Below the pieces are notes generated by a model. It was not told the DNA's origin and did not search any database. It was given only the letters and a program-made list of their open reading frames with translations. 64,000 bases of DNA from Tausonia pullulans (Eukaryota > Basidiomycota > Tremellomycetes > Cystofilobasidiales > Mrakiaceae): the NCBI GenBank assembly GCA_951802195.1, contig OX637620.1, positions 1,240,001 through 1,304,000 on the forward strand, given 5' to 3'. Made by a program: the position numbers and the translations under genes. Of the stretch, positions 1 to 10,200 are shown in pieces; the first letter of the stretch is position 1; each line of letters opens with the position of its first letter.

Positions 1-284
1 GTGAGTGAAGGGAGCGACGAGGGCGAGCATCTCAAGCGCTCGCCCGCTCAAAGTTTTGGCACGGACCGAAGTGGGCGTAGGAGTCGGCGTAGCTGTTGTC
101 GAGAGGAGCGAACGCGTCAGGAGCCGTCGCTGAGCAAATCGACTGGACTCCCAGCCTGACTCTAAGCCAGGCTCAACAAGCTCAGTGATAAGAGCAAAGA
201 AAGTGTGTAGACGCACTAGTCGCGCGAGGTGAGGGAGTCGGCGGCGGGGGCGGCAGCGGCGCCGTTTGAAGAAGAAGCCTCCAT
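1..284 (-). CDS. N-terminal part of an unidentified protein, runs off the left edge
   Basis: Two exons on the minus strand: 284-217 and 142-1, the second still open at the window edge. Exon 1 begins with MEASSSNGAAAAPAAD, ends in phase 2 at a GTGCGT donor, and joins in frame to an exon after a CCAG acceptor. The joined frame has no stop through base 1. The visible part is low complexity: Ala/Ser at the start, then a basic stretch RRLLTRSLL and a TPTPTPT run. The basic N-terminal region could be an organelle presequence, but this is only a guess. I do not recognise the family. Two other acceptors nearby give stops at once, which is why I chose this one. The OPA3-like gene lies upstream in the same orientation. 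Confidence 0.45.
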
Positions 285-647
285 GTTGAGCGGGGAAAGC
301 GAGGGACGGAAAGGAGTTGATGGAGCGGAGAAGAGACGGAAGGTGGGCCGGACGAGCGAGAGACGCAGTCGGGCGAGGGGGGAAAAGAGAAGAATGGGGG
401 GGGGGAGAAGGAGGTTGTGGTTGGGAGAGAAGGAAGGAGGAGGGTCGGGGGAGCGCGAGAGGCAGCTTTGGTGCGTGCACAAATTCCTTGACCGCCGGAG
501 ACAGCTCGCCCAGCTTTGCCACAGTTCAATGATCTGCGGGCGGCTTGCACGGAGAGTAGGGAGAGGCAAAAGGGACATAGGGGGAGCGCCCTCTCCGGTC
601 GGTCTCTCTCTTTCGTCACACTGAGCAAAGTGCTAGTAAATCAGCGT
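285..647. other. Intergenic space between two minus-strand genes
   Basis: Holds the 3' flank of the OPA3-like gene and the presumed promoter of the partial gene at the left edge. It contains purine-rich G tracts on the plus strand, including a short poly-G run near 396-404. I see no RNA gene or repeat. Confidence 0.5.
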
Positions 648-1949
648 TTAATCGACGCTGTCCCGTCTAGGCTCGTCCTCCGAACGGCCAGTGATCATCT
701 CCTCGACGTATCCCTCCCACTCTGCATCCCGGCGCTCTTCCACCCCCTCCACCGACTCAGCCTTCTTCCAATCCATCCCCAAGCTGGTCCCCCGCCGAGA
801 GTTGAGCAGGGCGAGTTCCCGCTGGAGAGCGATAAATGGCTGAATGGCGCGCTCCGTGGCGGTTGTGGCGAAGGGCCGGGCTTCCGGCGGTTCGTCCGTT
901 GCGGGTGTAATGCTGATGACGGGAGAGGCAACGAGTGGAGGCGGCACGGAAGTGGGCGAAGGGGGAGAAGAGGATGGGGAAGAGGAGGAGGAAGAGGCGA
1001 CGATGGAGGAAGGAGGTGTGGCATCCTCCTCTGGGAACGGGGGTAGCAATGAGAGCGAGCTCGAGTACGAAGACGAGGCATGGTCCGGCAGGCCGAGGGG
1101 TCCCTGAGCGGCAATTGACTGCGGGTCAAGCCAGCCTCCCTTGAGGCCGATGGCGATGATCTGAGAAAGAATGGAGGCGAGATGCTCAAATCTAAAGGAG
1201 GGCGTCAGATGACAACGCGCGCGTGCCTGTCTCCTTGACCAGCAATGACTGACTTGGAATCTGCCTCCCGCAGCGCCTTCTCGCTGATTTCCGCTCTCAG
1301 CTCCGACTCTGTCCGAAGCTCCTCCAGTCCACGGAGCAAGTCCTCGAGCTTGTCATCAACTGTGTCGCGTCGCTTGGACGCCGAGCGTGACGACCGGTAC
1401 GCCTCTCCAGCGATGAGCGCGACGCCGACAAAGAGCAGAAAGCCCTCGGCGATGGCAGTCGCACCATTTGCGACGGCTGTGCATGCGGGTGCACGCGAGC
1501 CAGCGGGAAGGTCAGCACGTGAGCGTGCAAGGAGCCAACGGAGAGAGACGGATGACGCGCGGACCTTTGGCCTCGATCAGTGGACGGACGTTGGACTTGG
1601 GCTCGCCCAAGAGACTCGTACGGAGGCGGACTTCGGAGCTTCATGGACGAAACATACACGCGTATCAGCTCGACTCTTGTGCGCCAGCAGCAACGGCGTG
1701 AGCGGAGCAAGGACCCACCGGTGCATGCCCTGAGCGAGCCAGATGCAAGCCCGCTTGAACGACTCGTGCTCTTGAGCCTGGGCCTTGATCTGGTTGGCGA
1801 TAGGCTTGGAGATGGTCTTGATGAGCAGACTAGCTGAAGCACCGAGGGATCAATCAGGGTCAGCTGCATGCACGCGACGTGCTACGGCCGAGGCGATACA
1901 AGGGCTGAAGGAAGAACGACAGGGACTTGCCGACCTTAACCGAGGCCAT
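648..1949 (-). CDS. OPA3: OPA3-like mitochondrial protein
   Basis: Five exons: 1949-1931, 1833-1719, 1638-1565, 1476-1254 and 1191-648, giving 324 aa. OPA3 proteins are small mitochondrial membrane proteins linked to organelle shape and lipid handling. The N-terminus reads MASVKVASLLIKTISKPIAN, the family signature. It is followed by HRSEVRLRTSLLGEPKSNVR, then a hydrophobic segment (AEGFLLFVGVALIAGEAYR, about residues 81-99) and a coiled-coil-like stretch rich in Glu, Leu and Arg. The last exon adds a Ser/Pro-rich tail longer than in most family members. Intron 1 uses a GC donor (G then GCAAGT); only that site keeps both the frame and the conserved KVASLLIKT junction. The kinase gene is divergent upstream. 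Family assignment is firm; no experimental role can be read from the sequence. Confidence 0.88.
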
Positions 1950-2534
1950 TGCTGAAGGGAGGGGTCTTCCTATCAGCCGCAAGCTGCCAGAGACAGTCCG
2001 GCGAGGGAGAAGAAGTTGCGCACCTGCGAGTGTGAACGGACCGGATGGGCAGTCGTCGTGCCGAGGTGATGACGGTTGGACGCCAGACCAGCGACGGGGG
2101 GCCCTCCTCTCACGATGGGTTGTCGCGGTCGGGCTGAGGCGGCAAGTTGAAGTAGAGAGGCCACGCGTCGCCTCGGCCGCACGCCTGCACGCGTTCATCT
2201 CGTCGGACTCTGCGATGCTCTGGATCCTCGAGAGCAGAACGGCCCGAACAGCGGGCATACATCCAGCCAGCCGCACAACACTCTCCGCCCTCTGCTGATC
2301 CATCCACCCCCGTCTTCGCGAAGGGGCAGCCGCCTGCAACGTACTAAGCGTCGGCCATGCCGGAGAGAAGCCGCCCGATCTCTCACACGTTGGTCACTGA
2401 CTCCTCCCTCGACAACCATTACCTCCGACTCTCCGCCCTGCCTCTGGTGTTGGTACACCCTGCCCCGCTCCGCCCTCCGCCCCTCCCTCACCCCCCCTCC
2501 CTCCACACGGCAGCTAGATAGCAGCTCCGACTGG
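1950..2534. promoter_or_regulatory. Divergent promoter region, OPA3-like / kinase
   Basis: 585 bp between two divergent start codons. A long pyrimidine-rich stretch (about 2463-2512) precedes the kinase ATG, as is common in front of fungal genes. No clear TATA box or known operator is seen. Confidence 0.45.
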
Positions 2535-5369
2535 ATGGCCCGGTCGAGCCCCCCCGCCCCGTGCTCGGCGACCTCCAACACCCATTCCCAACTCGACCTG
2601 CCTCCGTCAGCAGCAGCATCCACCAGCTCAGGCTCGCTCTCGCCCACCTCGCCCATCTCGCCCTCGCTTCCCCCCTCGCTCCGCATCGACCCAAGGTCGC
2701 CCCAAGCCTGGCAGACGACCGCCCTGATGGCTCTTCCGACGCCCTCCCTTGTTTTCACAGAAGCAGCCTCGTCGTCGTCGGCCTCGACGCCCTTTGACCA
2801 CTGGTCCGCGTCGCCGACGTCGGCCCAAGGCGACGGCGCCGCCGGGTCTTCCTCGTCGCACTCCCCTCCCTTGCTCTCGACCTTGCCCACGCCGCAGCCG
2901 AACCAGCACCTCTTCGCCTCGTCCTTTTCCTCGAGCTCGTTCTCCACCCCGATGGCTGCCTCGAGCTCGTCGTTCGAAGCGCCCCCGAGAGGCGCTCCTC
3001 CAAGTCGATCCAACTCGGTCTCTTCGACGGGCTCCCGGACCAGCTCGTTCTTCGCCAGCACCTCCCCAGCTGCGGCTCTCTCCCCACCCAAGCCACTCGC
3101 CCCACCAGCCGGTGCCGTCTCGCTCGGGCGGGCAGGTTCTGTTGGACGCGCCAGTCGACCGGCCGATCGGCTGGGTTTCGCGGCGAGGGCTGTCAACCAT
3201 CCGCGGAGCGTCTCGGATGCGAGCCTTACTCGCCCGCCCGGAGGAGGGGCAGGGCCAGGCTTCTCGGGCGGCGGCCCGGACTCAGCCAGCCCGTTGGCCC
3301 CTACCATGTTCTCGTCCGCGAGGGACACCGGGACCGGCGGGATGGTCGGCCTTGGAATTGGCCTCGCCAACAAGCCGTACTGCTCCTCTGAGAGGGACGC
3401 TGCTGTCGCTGGCGGAGGCGGGCTCGCTGAGGGCCTGCCTTCTTCGTCGTCATCTTCATCGATGGGCGCCTTCTATGCCTCTGCCGGAGGGTTACCTTCA
3501 AGCCTTCCCATGACACCGACAAGCAGCGGGTCGTCCTACAGCTCTTTCACCACCACAAGCGACTTGGCTCGTCTCCCAAGTCATCTCCGGCTCCTCCCCA
3601 GCGAAGGCGCGACGACCCCACTTTCGCGTCGCCTCTCAAGGAACGTTACACCTTCGCCGTCGGGTCTCCCCCCGCTCTCGCTCGACGCCGTCCCGGGGAG
3701 GAGGATCGTGACCTCGCCGACGTCGTCGTCGACGACGCCCCTCCCGCGGTCTCATTTTAATCGGGAGGCGACTCAGCCGCCGCCGAGGTCGGCGCTGTCC
3801 CCGGCGAGCGTGGTCGCACAGGGAGATGTGCTCGTTGAGGAGAGTGGTGATGAAGACGAAGAGGAGGCGGAGAAGGGAAAGGGTCAGGAGGAAAAGCAGG
3901 AGACTGCTCAGGACGTTAACATGTCGTCGGTGTCTGGTCTCACCACCCATCATAGGACAGGGGGATGTCGCCGGAAACGCCAGCGTCGCTGGAAGCTCGT
4001 CGGTAACGAGGTCGGCAGCGGCGCCTTTTCCCAAGTATGGTGTGCACGCCTGGAAAACCCTCAAGACGACGATGATGAAGCGCTCAAGGAACTCGTCGCA
4101 GTCAAGATAATGTGGGTCGAGCAGCTCCACTCGGTCGTCTCCGATGGTCGCTCCTCGGCGTCCGTTTCTTCTCTGACTCGATCGATCTGACTGGCATGCT
4201 TTGAACCCATCCCCAGGTCCAAGGAGCTCTGCGTCGATGACCGGACTCTGACCTCCTTCACGCGCGAGGTCGCAATTCTCAAGAAGCTCACTCATCCATC
4301 CATCATCCGACACCTCGCCTCGTTCTCGACCTCGACCCATCACTGCCTCGTCCTCCCATTCGTCAACGGTGGTGAGCTCTTTGCCGTCGTTGAGTCGCCC
4401 AAGAGCTGGGGCCGCGTTGGTCGAGGATGGGTCAAGCGGGTGTGGGGTGAGCTCGCAGAGGCGGTTGAGTGGCTGCATGAGCATGGGGTTGTTCATCGAG
4501 ATATCAAGCTTGAAAGTCAGTCACTCTCTCTCTCTTTCTTTCTTTCCTCTTCTTCAGGCCCCAGACGCTAAACTCGCTCCGTCATGTCTTCCTTTAGACA
4601 TCCTCCTCGCCCATCCTTTACCCTCCTCGACCATCGACCCTCCACCCCCTCTCACTGCCTCCGACATCCTTCCCCGGCCGACCCCTTTACTCCGGCTCTC
4701 AGACTTCGGCCTCGCCAAGGAGTTCGACCCTGAGAACCCGATCCTCACTGCGCGTTGCGGCTCCGACTCGTACGCCGCCCCGGAGATCATCATGGGCAAG
4801 CCGTACGACGGTCGCCAGACGGACGCGTGGGCGTGTGGGGTGGTACTGTTTGCGTTGCTCGTGCGTGCCCCTGGCCTTCCTGCCTGCTTACTCTTCGCCC
4901 ACTGACCCAACGAGTCTGCTATCAGACCCGAACTCTCCCCTTCGGCTCTCCTCCAACGGACGATCCGGAACTCGAGCGCCGCTCTGAACGACGGTCTCGG
5001 ATGCTCCGGATCGCCAAGGGCGAGTTTACTTGGCCGACGGCTGAAGCTGCCTCCTCGTCACCAGCCCCAGTTCAAGCACCACCGGCTGCTTCTTCAACGG
5101 CGGCTGCTCCTCCGCCGCCGCCAGCAACAATGCTGTCTGTCTCCACGCCAAGTCCAACGGTCAACCGCAGCAGCAGCAGCAGTAACGCAGGAGCCGCCGC
5201 CGGGGGTGGCAGTGCCCGTCTCGTTGAAGGCGACGCTCCCGCCGCAGCGCGAGCACGGGCCGTTGTCGAGGGTCTCCTCACTCGGGAACCAGGTCGACGA
5301 TGGCCCATCTGGGGGGACAAGGTCCGCGCGTGGGTTAGCGAGGAGGAGGCTGGGGACTGGTTGGCATGA
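2535..5369 (+). CDS. Serine/threonine protein kinase with long Ser/Pro-rich N-terminus
   Basis: Four exons: 2535-4111, 4217-4515, 4598-4860 and 4926-5369, giving 860 aa. The first 480 or so residues are Ser/Pro-rich and probably disordered. The kinase domain follows: glycine loop GSGAFSQV, catalytic lysine in VAVK (about residue 524), HRDIKLEN catalytic loop (about 619-626), DFGLAKEF, and an APE-type motif in SYAAPEII. An insert of about 30 residues rich in Pro lies between the catalytic loop and DFG. The tail after the domain holds a second low-complexity segment with an (AGC)n serine run near 5168. Motifs are all present, so it should be active. The domain resembles fungal CAMK-group kinases, but I cannot assign an ortholog. 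It ends 195 bp from the convergent gene on the minus strand. Confidence 0.85.
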
Positions 5370-5564
5370 GGGGCGGCGGGGAACATCTTTATCTTTTTCG
5401 AGCTTTCTCTTCTTGGCATAGCAAGTTTGTTTGTGTGTGTATGTGTGTGTATAAGGGAGACGTCAAGAGATACATTGAATAAAGAGCAAGGGGAGATGGA
5501 GGAAGAGCGTAAATGTTTCGGTCGCTCGGTAGGAAGGAAGGAGGCCGGGGGGAGCGGTTAGCTC

Positions 5565-6823
5565 TTAGGCTCCAATGTTGTCGGCCGAGTTGTGGCCAAA
5601 GTCCTGGTGCCTGCGGGCTGTGTGTCGAATTAGTCGTCGTTATCAGCGAGAGTCCAAACGAGCGCAGACATGTCTAAACGCACCCGACTCCGCCCCCTCC
5701 CCGGTCGTCCCCTCGGTGCCCAAGCCCGTCATCTCAAACAGTGCCGCCTTTCCTCCAATTGAAGGTGTATTGTACCCGCTTCCGGCGTACTCGCTCCCGT
5801 TGTTCGACCCGGACGGCTCGCGCCTCTCTTGTTGACCATTGCCGTAGTGGCCAGTAGGTTGGGAAGGCGAGTCATCGACGCCCATCTGGTTGAAGCGCGA
5901 GTAGGCGTCGCCACGCGAGTTGGTGCCGTAACCGCCCTCGCCGGTAGCTGGTAGATTGAAACGGAGGAGTGGGGTGTCAACTCCCAGCTACACCGCGCGC
6001 ACAGGAGGTGGGCCTTGGAGAGAGGGAAAGTCACCCACAGTGATCGTAACCGGAGTAGTTGCCGCCGTCGCCCCGCGAAGTGTCGACGTCTGTGAAAGGA
6101 GGGGAGGAGAAACGGGACGAAATCAGGGGGTCGGTGCTAGTGCGAGGGAGGGACGGACTAAAGAGGAGGAGATGCGCATGATTCGGAGGATCACGTGGGG
6201 GGAACACAAGTTCGGCCCGAATGCAGCCTCAGGAGGAAGAGGTCTGCGTCTCGCTCTTCCCCTTTGCTCTTTCAGTCTTCTCTCCTGGTCTAGACTGGTC
6301 TCCTTGCCTCTTCGGTAATGCGTGTGTGTACTCGCCCGAGAACGTACCCGAGTACTTTGCGAACGCGCTCGTCGGCGCCTGCTGCTGCTGCTGCTTCGGG
6401 CGGCCTTCGTTCGATCTCGTCCGCTCAAAGGCCGCTGACGTCTTATCGTCGACGTCGTTGGAGGAACCGTAGTGAGACGTCCGACGGATGCCCTCGGCTT
6501 CATCTTCACCGACGCCCATCTGGTTGGACCGGGAGAAGGCGTTGCCTCGGGAGTTGGAACCGTAGCCGCCCTCATCGGTGGTTGCTGGAAGCAGGCATGC
6601 GACGCGATCGTCGGTGCATTTGGTCAGCTTGGCAAAAATACCCTCTAAGAGCAGTAAGGAACCGCACAGTGGTCGTAGCCAGCGTAGTTGTCGTTACGGG
6701 AGCTGTCCTGGCCATCTAGAGGCGAGCGGCGAAGGAAGATGCGATGGAGCTCGTCAAGATTCGAAAGCGCTGGCAACGAGGCCAGAAGGGTGAAGACTGA
6801 CCGCCGTACTGGTTGCTACTCAT
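5565..6823 (-). CDS. Unidentified small protein built from a duplicated exon pair
   Basis: Six exons: 6823-6802, 6715-6668, 6584-6348, 6089-6039, 5947-5684 and 5617-5565, giving 224 aa. Exons 2-3 and exons 4-5 encode two copies of one module: NYAGYDHST..GGYGSNSRG then NAFSRSNQMGVGED, against NYSGYDHST..GGYGTNSRG then DAYSRFNQMGVDD. In both copies the intron falls in phase 1 right after GYDH, so the duplication included an intron. Copy 1 carries a five-Gln run. Overall it is rich in Gly, Ser, Asn and Tyr, with no signal peptide or membrane segment, and ends DFGHNSADNIGA. I do not recognise the family. All five introns are phase 1. The model is supported by strong donors (GTCAGT, GTACGT, GTGGGT, GTGCGT) and consistent phase. 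Confidence 0.72.
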
Positions 6824-7219
6824 GTTGACTATCGAGAAGGCAGTCAGGGGCGGAAGTCACGTCCAGAAATGGTCAACGGTCGAAGTGTGGGGGAGGAGAG
6901 GGACAGAGAGGAGCGAAGAAGGCTGTCAGCTGGACCGGCAAGGCAAGCCGGGCTGCAGCGAGACAGACGGATGGAGTGAAGGTGGCTTACGTGGAGAGAT
7001 GAAAGGGTGTGGCGGCGGGGTGGGCGAGGGATTGGGAAGATGGTAATGGTTGGGGGGTAGAGAGAGACAGAGGAAGGCGCCGACCCTTGGGCTGATGACG
7101 TCCATGGGGTCGGTCCGGGCGGGCTGGGGAGAGAGCGTGAGGGAAACACGCGCCTTTCCAGAGGCAAGCGCGGCTCTCACTTGACTTTCGCTCTCACCAT
7201 CAACAGGCACAGAGCAACC
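6824..7219. promoter_or_regulatory. Divergent promoter region
   Basis: 396 bp between the exon-repeat gene (minus) and the P5B ATPase gene (plus). It is GA-rich on the plus strand between about 6880 and 7060. No TATA box or repeat was recognised. Confidence 0.4.
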
Positions 7220-10200
7220 ATGCCGACGTCCGTCCAGTCGTCGTCCTACTCTTCAGATGGCCAGCCCCAGCCACAGTCCTCGACTCGCGAGTACCCGAGC
7301 ATACCCAACGAAGCCGACTACGCGCTCCCGGCCTTCGAGGACGATGACCTCAACGGCGGCGAGCCCATTGCCGACTACACCGAGGGCGCTGGCGAGGCAG
7401 AGATCAGGGAGGCCATCGTTATTCGCGGCGCCAGGAAGCGCGCCGACAGCATGAGCGGCTGGCAGGGCGAGGACGACGGTACGCCTGGGGGTCGAGGGAG
7501 GCTGAGGATGAGGAAGGCGAAACCTTCCGTCCCTCGCCTTCTCTTCTTCTCTACCTCGACCCTCCTTCCCACTTGTCCCTCTTAGCTCTGGCTGTCTCGT
7601 ACTAATGGAGTGGACACGTGTTTCTCTCAGACCACCAGACATCCATCTTTGCCGGCCCCGGAGCTCAGGCAATTCCCTCCTCGGGTTCGTCCGTCACGCA
7701 CGAGCTCTCGCTGGCTCTCAAGGCTGAGGCTCTATCTTGCTGACCCTCTGCCCGTCGCACGCGTCACTCCTTCTCCAGTGACGAGCATGCATTCGCACTT
7801 CCCCCAGTCACGCCACTCGTTCAGCATCGACAACCATCGCCGGTCAATGTCGCGCTCACGAAGGCCGAGCGGCGAGTCCCGTCGCCCTCGCCTCCGGTCC
7901 CGCAATGCAGGCGAGTCGAGCTGGTCCCATCGCTCCGGCGACGAGGCCGACCACTCAACCGATGAGCTCGACCCAGAAGACGACGACCACCGGCACCACG
8001 AGCGGGGCGGCCTTCTCGAGGGTATTGCCTCGGCCTTCGGTTTCGGCGGAGTCACAGCTGGGGGAGACGAGGAGGACGGCCGGTCCCACAGAGGCCGACG
8101 CTCGTTCTCATCCGCCAGGTCGCGACCCTCGATCTTTCGGCAGCACTCCTCCTCTCGCTCGCAGGCGGTCTCCTCACGGGAGGGCTCGCCTGTGCCATCC
8201 TCGGATGAGAATTGGGGTTACTCGTCGAACGACGAGGGCACCAACTCAGACGCCTCCAACGCTTCCTCTCGCAGATCGTTCCGCTCGGAGAACAACGACC
8301 TTGTCCCGCCGAGTTCGAGGCCGCACTCGCCAACCCTGGTGCCTCTCCTCCCCTCGGACCCAGTCTTCAGTATTATTGACGTTGAGGGCCACGCGAAGCG
8401 CTCCGCAGAGGACGCACCCGCCTTCCCTTTCGCGGGCGTTCAGGAATCGTCAAGTGTCCAGATCATCACCCTCCCAGACGAGGATCTCAGCATCCTCTTC
8501 AGAGGTTATACGACCATCGTCTGGAAGGAGCTCCTCTGGTGGACGGGCTGCATCGCCAGCGCAGGCATTCTTGGCCTCATCGGTCGCTGGGTCCCTTCGA
8601 TCTGGGTCAATTGGGTTGGCAAACAGCTCGACTTCGTCGTCGACGAGAAGACCCGATGGGTGCTCGTCGAGGTGCGTCTAACTCCTTCTTCCTCCCAACT
8701 TATCTAAACTCTACTCTCGGCTGACTCGACGCTTCATGCCGCCAGACCCCGTATCACGATCTCAATATTGTCCCGCTATCCAAAGTTCCCTACCCCTATC
8801 CCGTCTCGACCGTCTTCCCAGCGTACTCCACCTCTCAAGCGGCCACGGCCGGCCCCAGCACCCCTCGAAGCGACGCGACCAGCGTTCCGCTTTCAACAGC
8901 CAAAGACATGCTCCCCGTCGATCTTGAGCGCGGCCGGATGGGCTGGGAGGAGACGATGGGCTTTCTCAAATACGTCGAGTACCGCTACACTCGGTTCGCC
9001 CTCGACGAGCGGACAGGTAAATTCCAGATGGTGCGCGACTGGCGGGACCCGCTCTGGACGTCGCTCCGGGCCGTTGCGTCCGGGCTCGACGAGTCGACGC
9101 GCGAACAGCGCCGGCTTCTCTTTGGACTCAACTCGATTGACATCGAGGGCAAGTCCGTGATCACTCTCCTTCTCGATGAGGTTCTTCACCCGTTCTACGT
9201 CTTCCAGGTGGCCTCAATCATCCTTTGGTCGCTCGACGACTACTACTACTACGCCTTCGCCATCGCGCTCATTTCCATCTCGAGCATCCTTCAGACGCTC
9301 ATCGAGACCAAGCGAACGATCGAGCGCATGCGCGAGATGAGCCGCTTTGTGTGCCCTGTCCAGGCGCTCATCGACGGCGAGTGGCAGACGGTTGACTCGA
9401 CGACGCTCGTTCCTGGCGACATCTTCGACGCCGCCGATGGCAGCCTCCCGCTCTTCCCTTGTGACGCTGTCCTCCTATCTGGTGACGCGATCGTCAATGA
9501 GTCCATGCTCACCGGAGAGTCAGTCCCTGTCTCCAAGGTTCCCATCTCGGGTGCCGGCCTGCTCGCACTCTCCCGCGAGGCCAAGCAGGGCTCAACGGAC
9601 GTCTCTCCGGACCTCGCCAAGCACTTTCTCTTCTCGGGTACCAAAATCATCCGTGTTCGCCCCGTTAACGGCGGCGGCGGGAGCATCAATCCCGGCGGCA
9701 CCGACGGGGCGGCCGACCATGCTCCCGCACTTGTCGTGCGCACGGGCTTCAACACGACCAAAGGCGCGCTCGTCCGGTCGATGCTCTTCCCAAAGCCGAT
9801 GGGCTTCAAGTTCTACCGGGACTCGATGCATTTCATTGGCGTCCTCGCTCTCATCGCTGGTCTCGGCTTTCTCGTCTCGGTCGGCAAATTTGTCGAGATC
9901 GGCATTAAGTGGCACACCATTCTCGTTCGCGCTCTCGACCTCATCACCGTTGTAGTCCCACCTGCCCTGCCAGCGACGCTCTCAATAGGCACGACCTTCG
10001 CGATCGACCGGCTTCGCAAGATCGGCATATTTTGCATCTCCCCGACGCGTGTCAACATTGGCGGCAAAATCAACGTCGTCTGCTTCGACAAGACTGGTAC
10101 GCTCACCGAGGAGGGTCTCGAGGTCCTTGGCGTCCGATCCGTCGACAAGCTCACGGGACGGTTCTCGGAGCTTCACGCCAATGTCGCCGACGTGCCTCAG

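Noticed and set aside
2195-3373. 392-aa ORF on the minus strand
   Set aside because: It lies antisense to the kinase N-terminus, has no domain and reflects the GC-rich codon pattern of the real gene.
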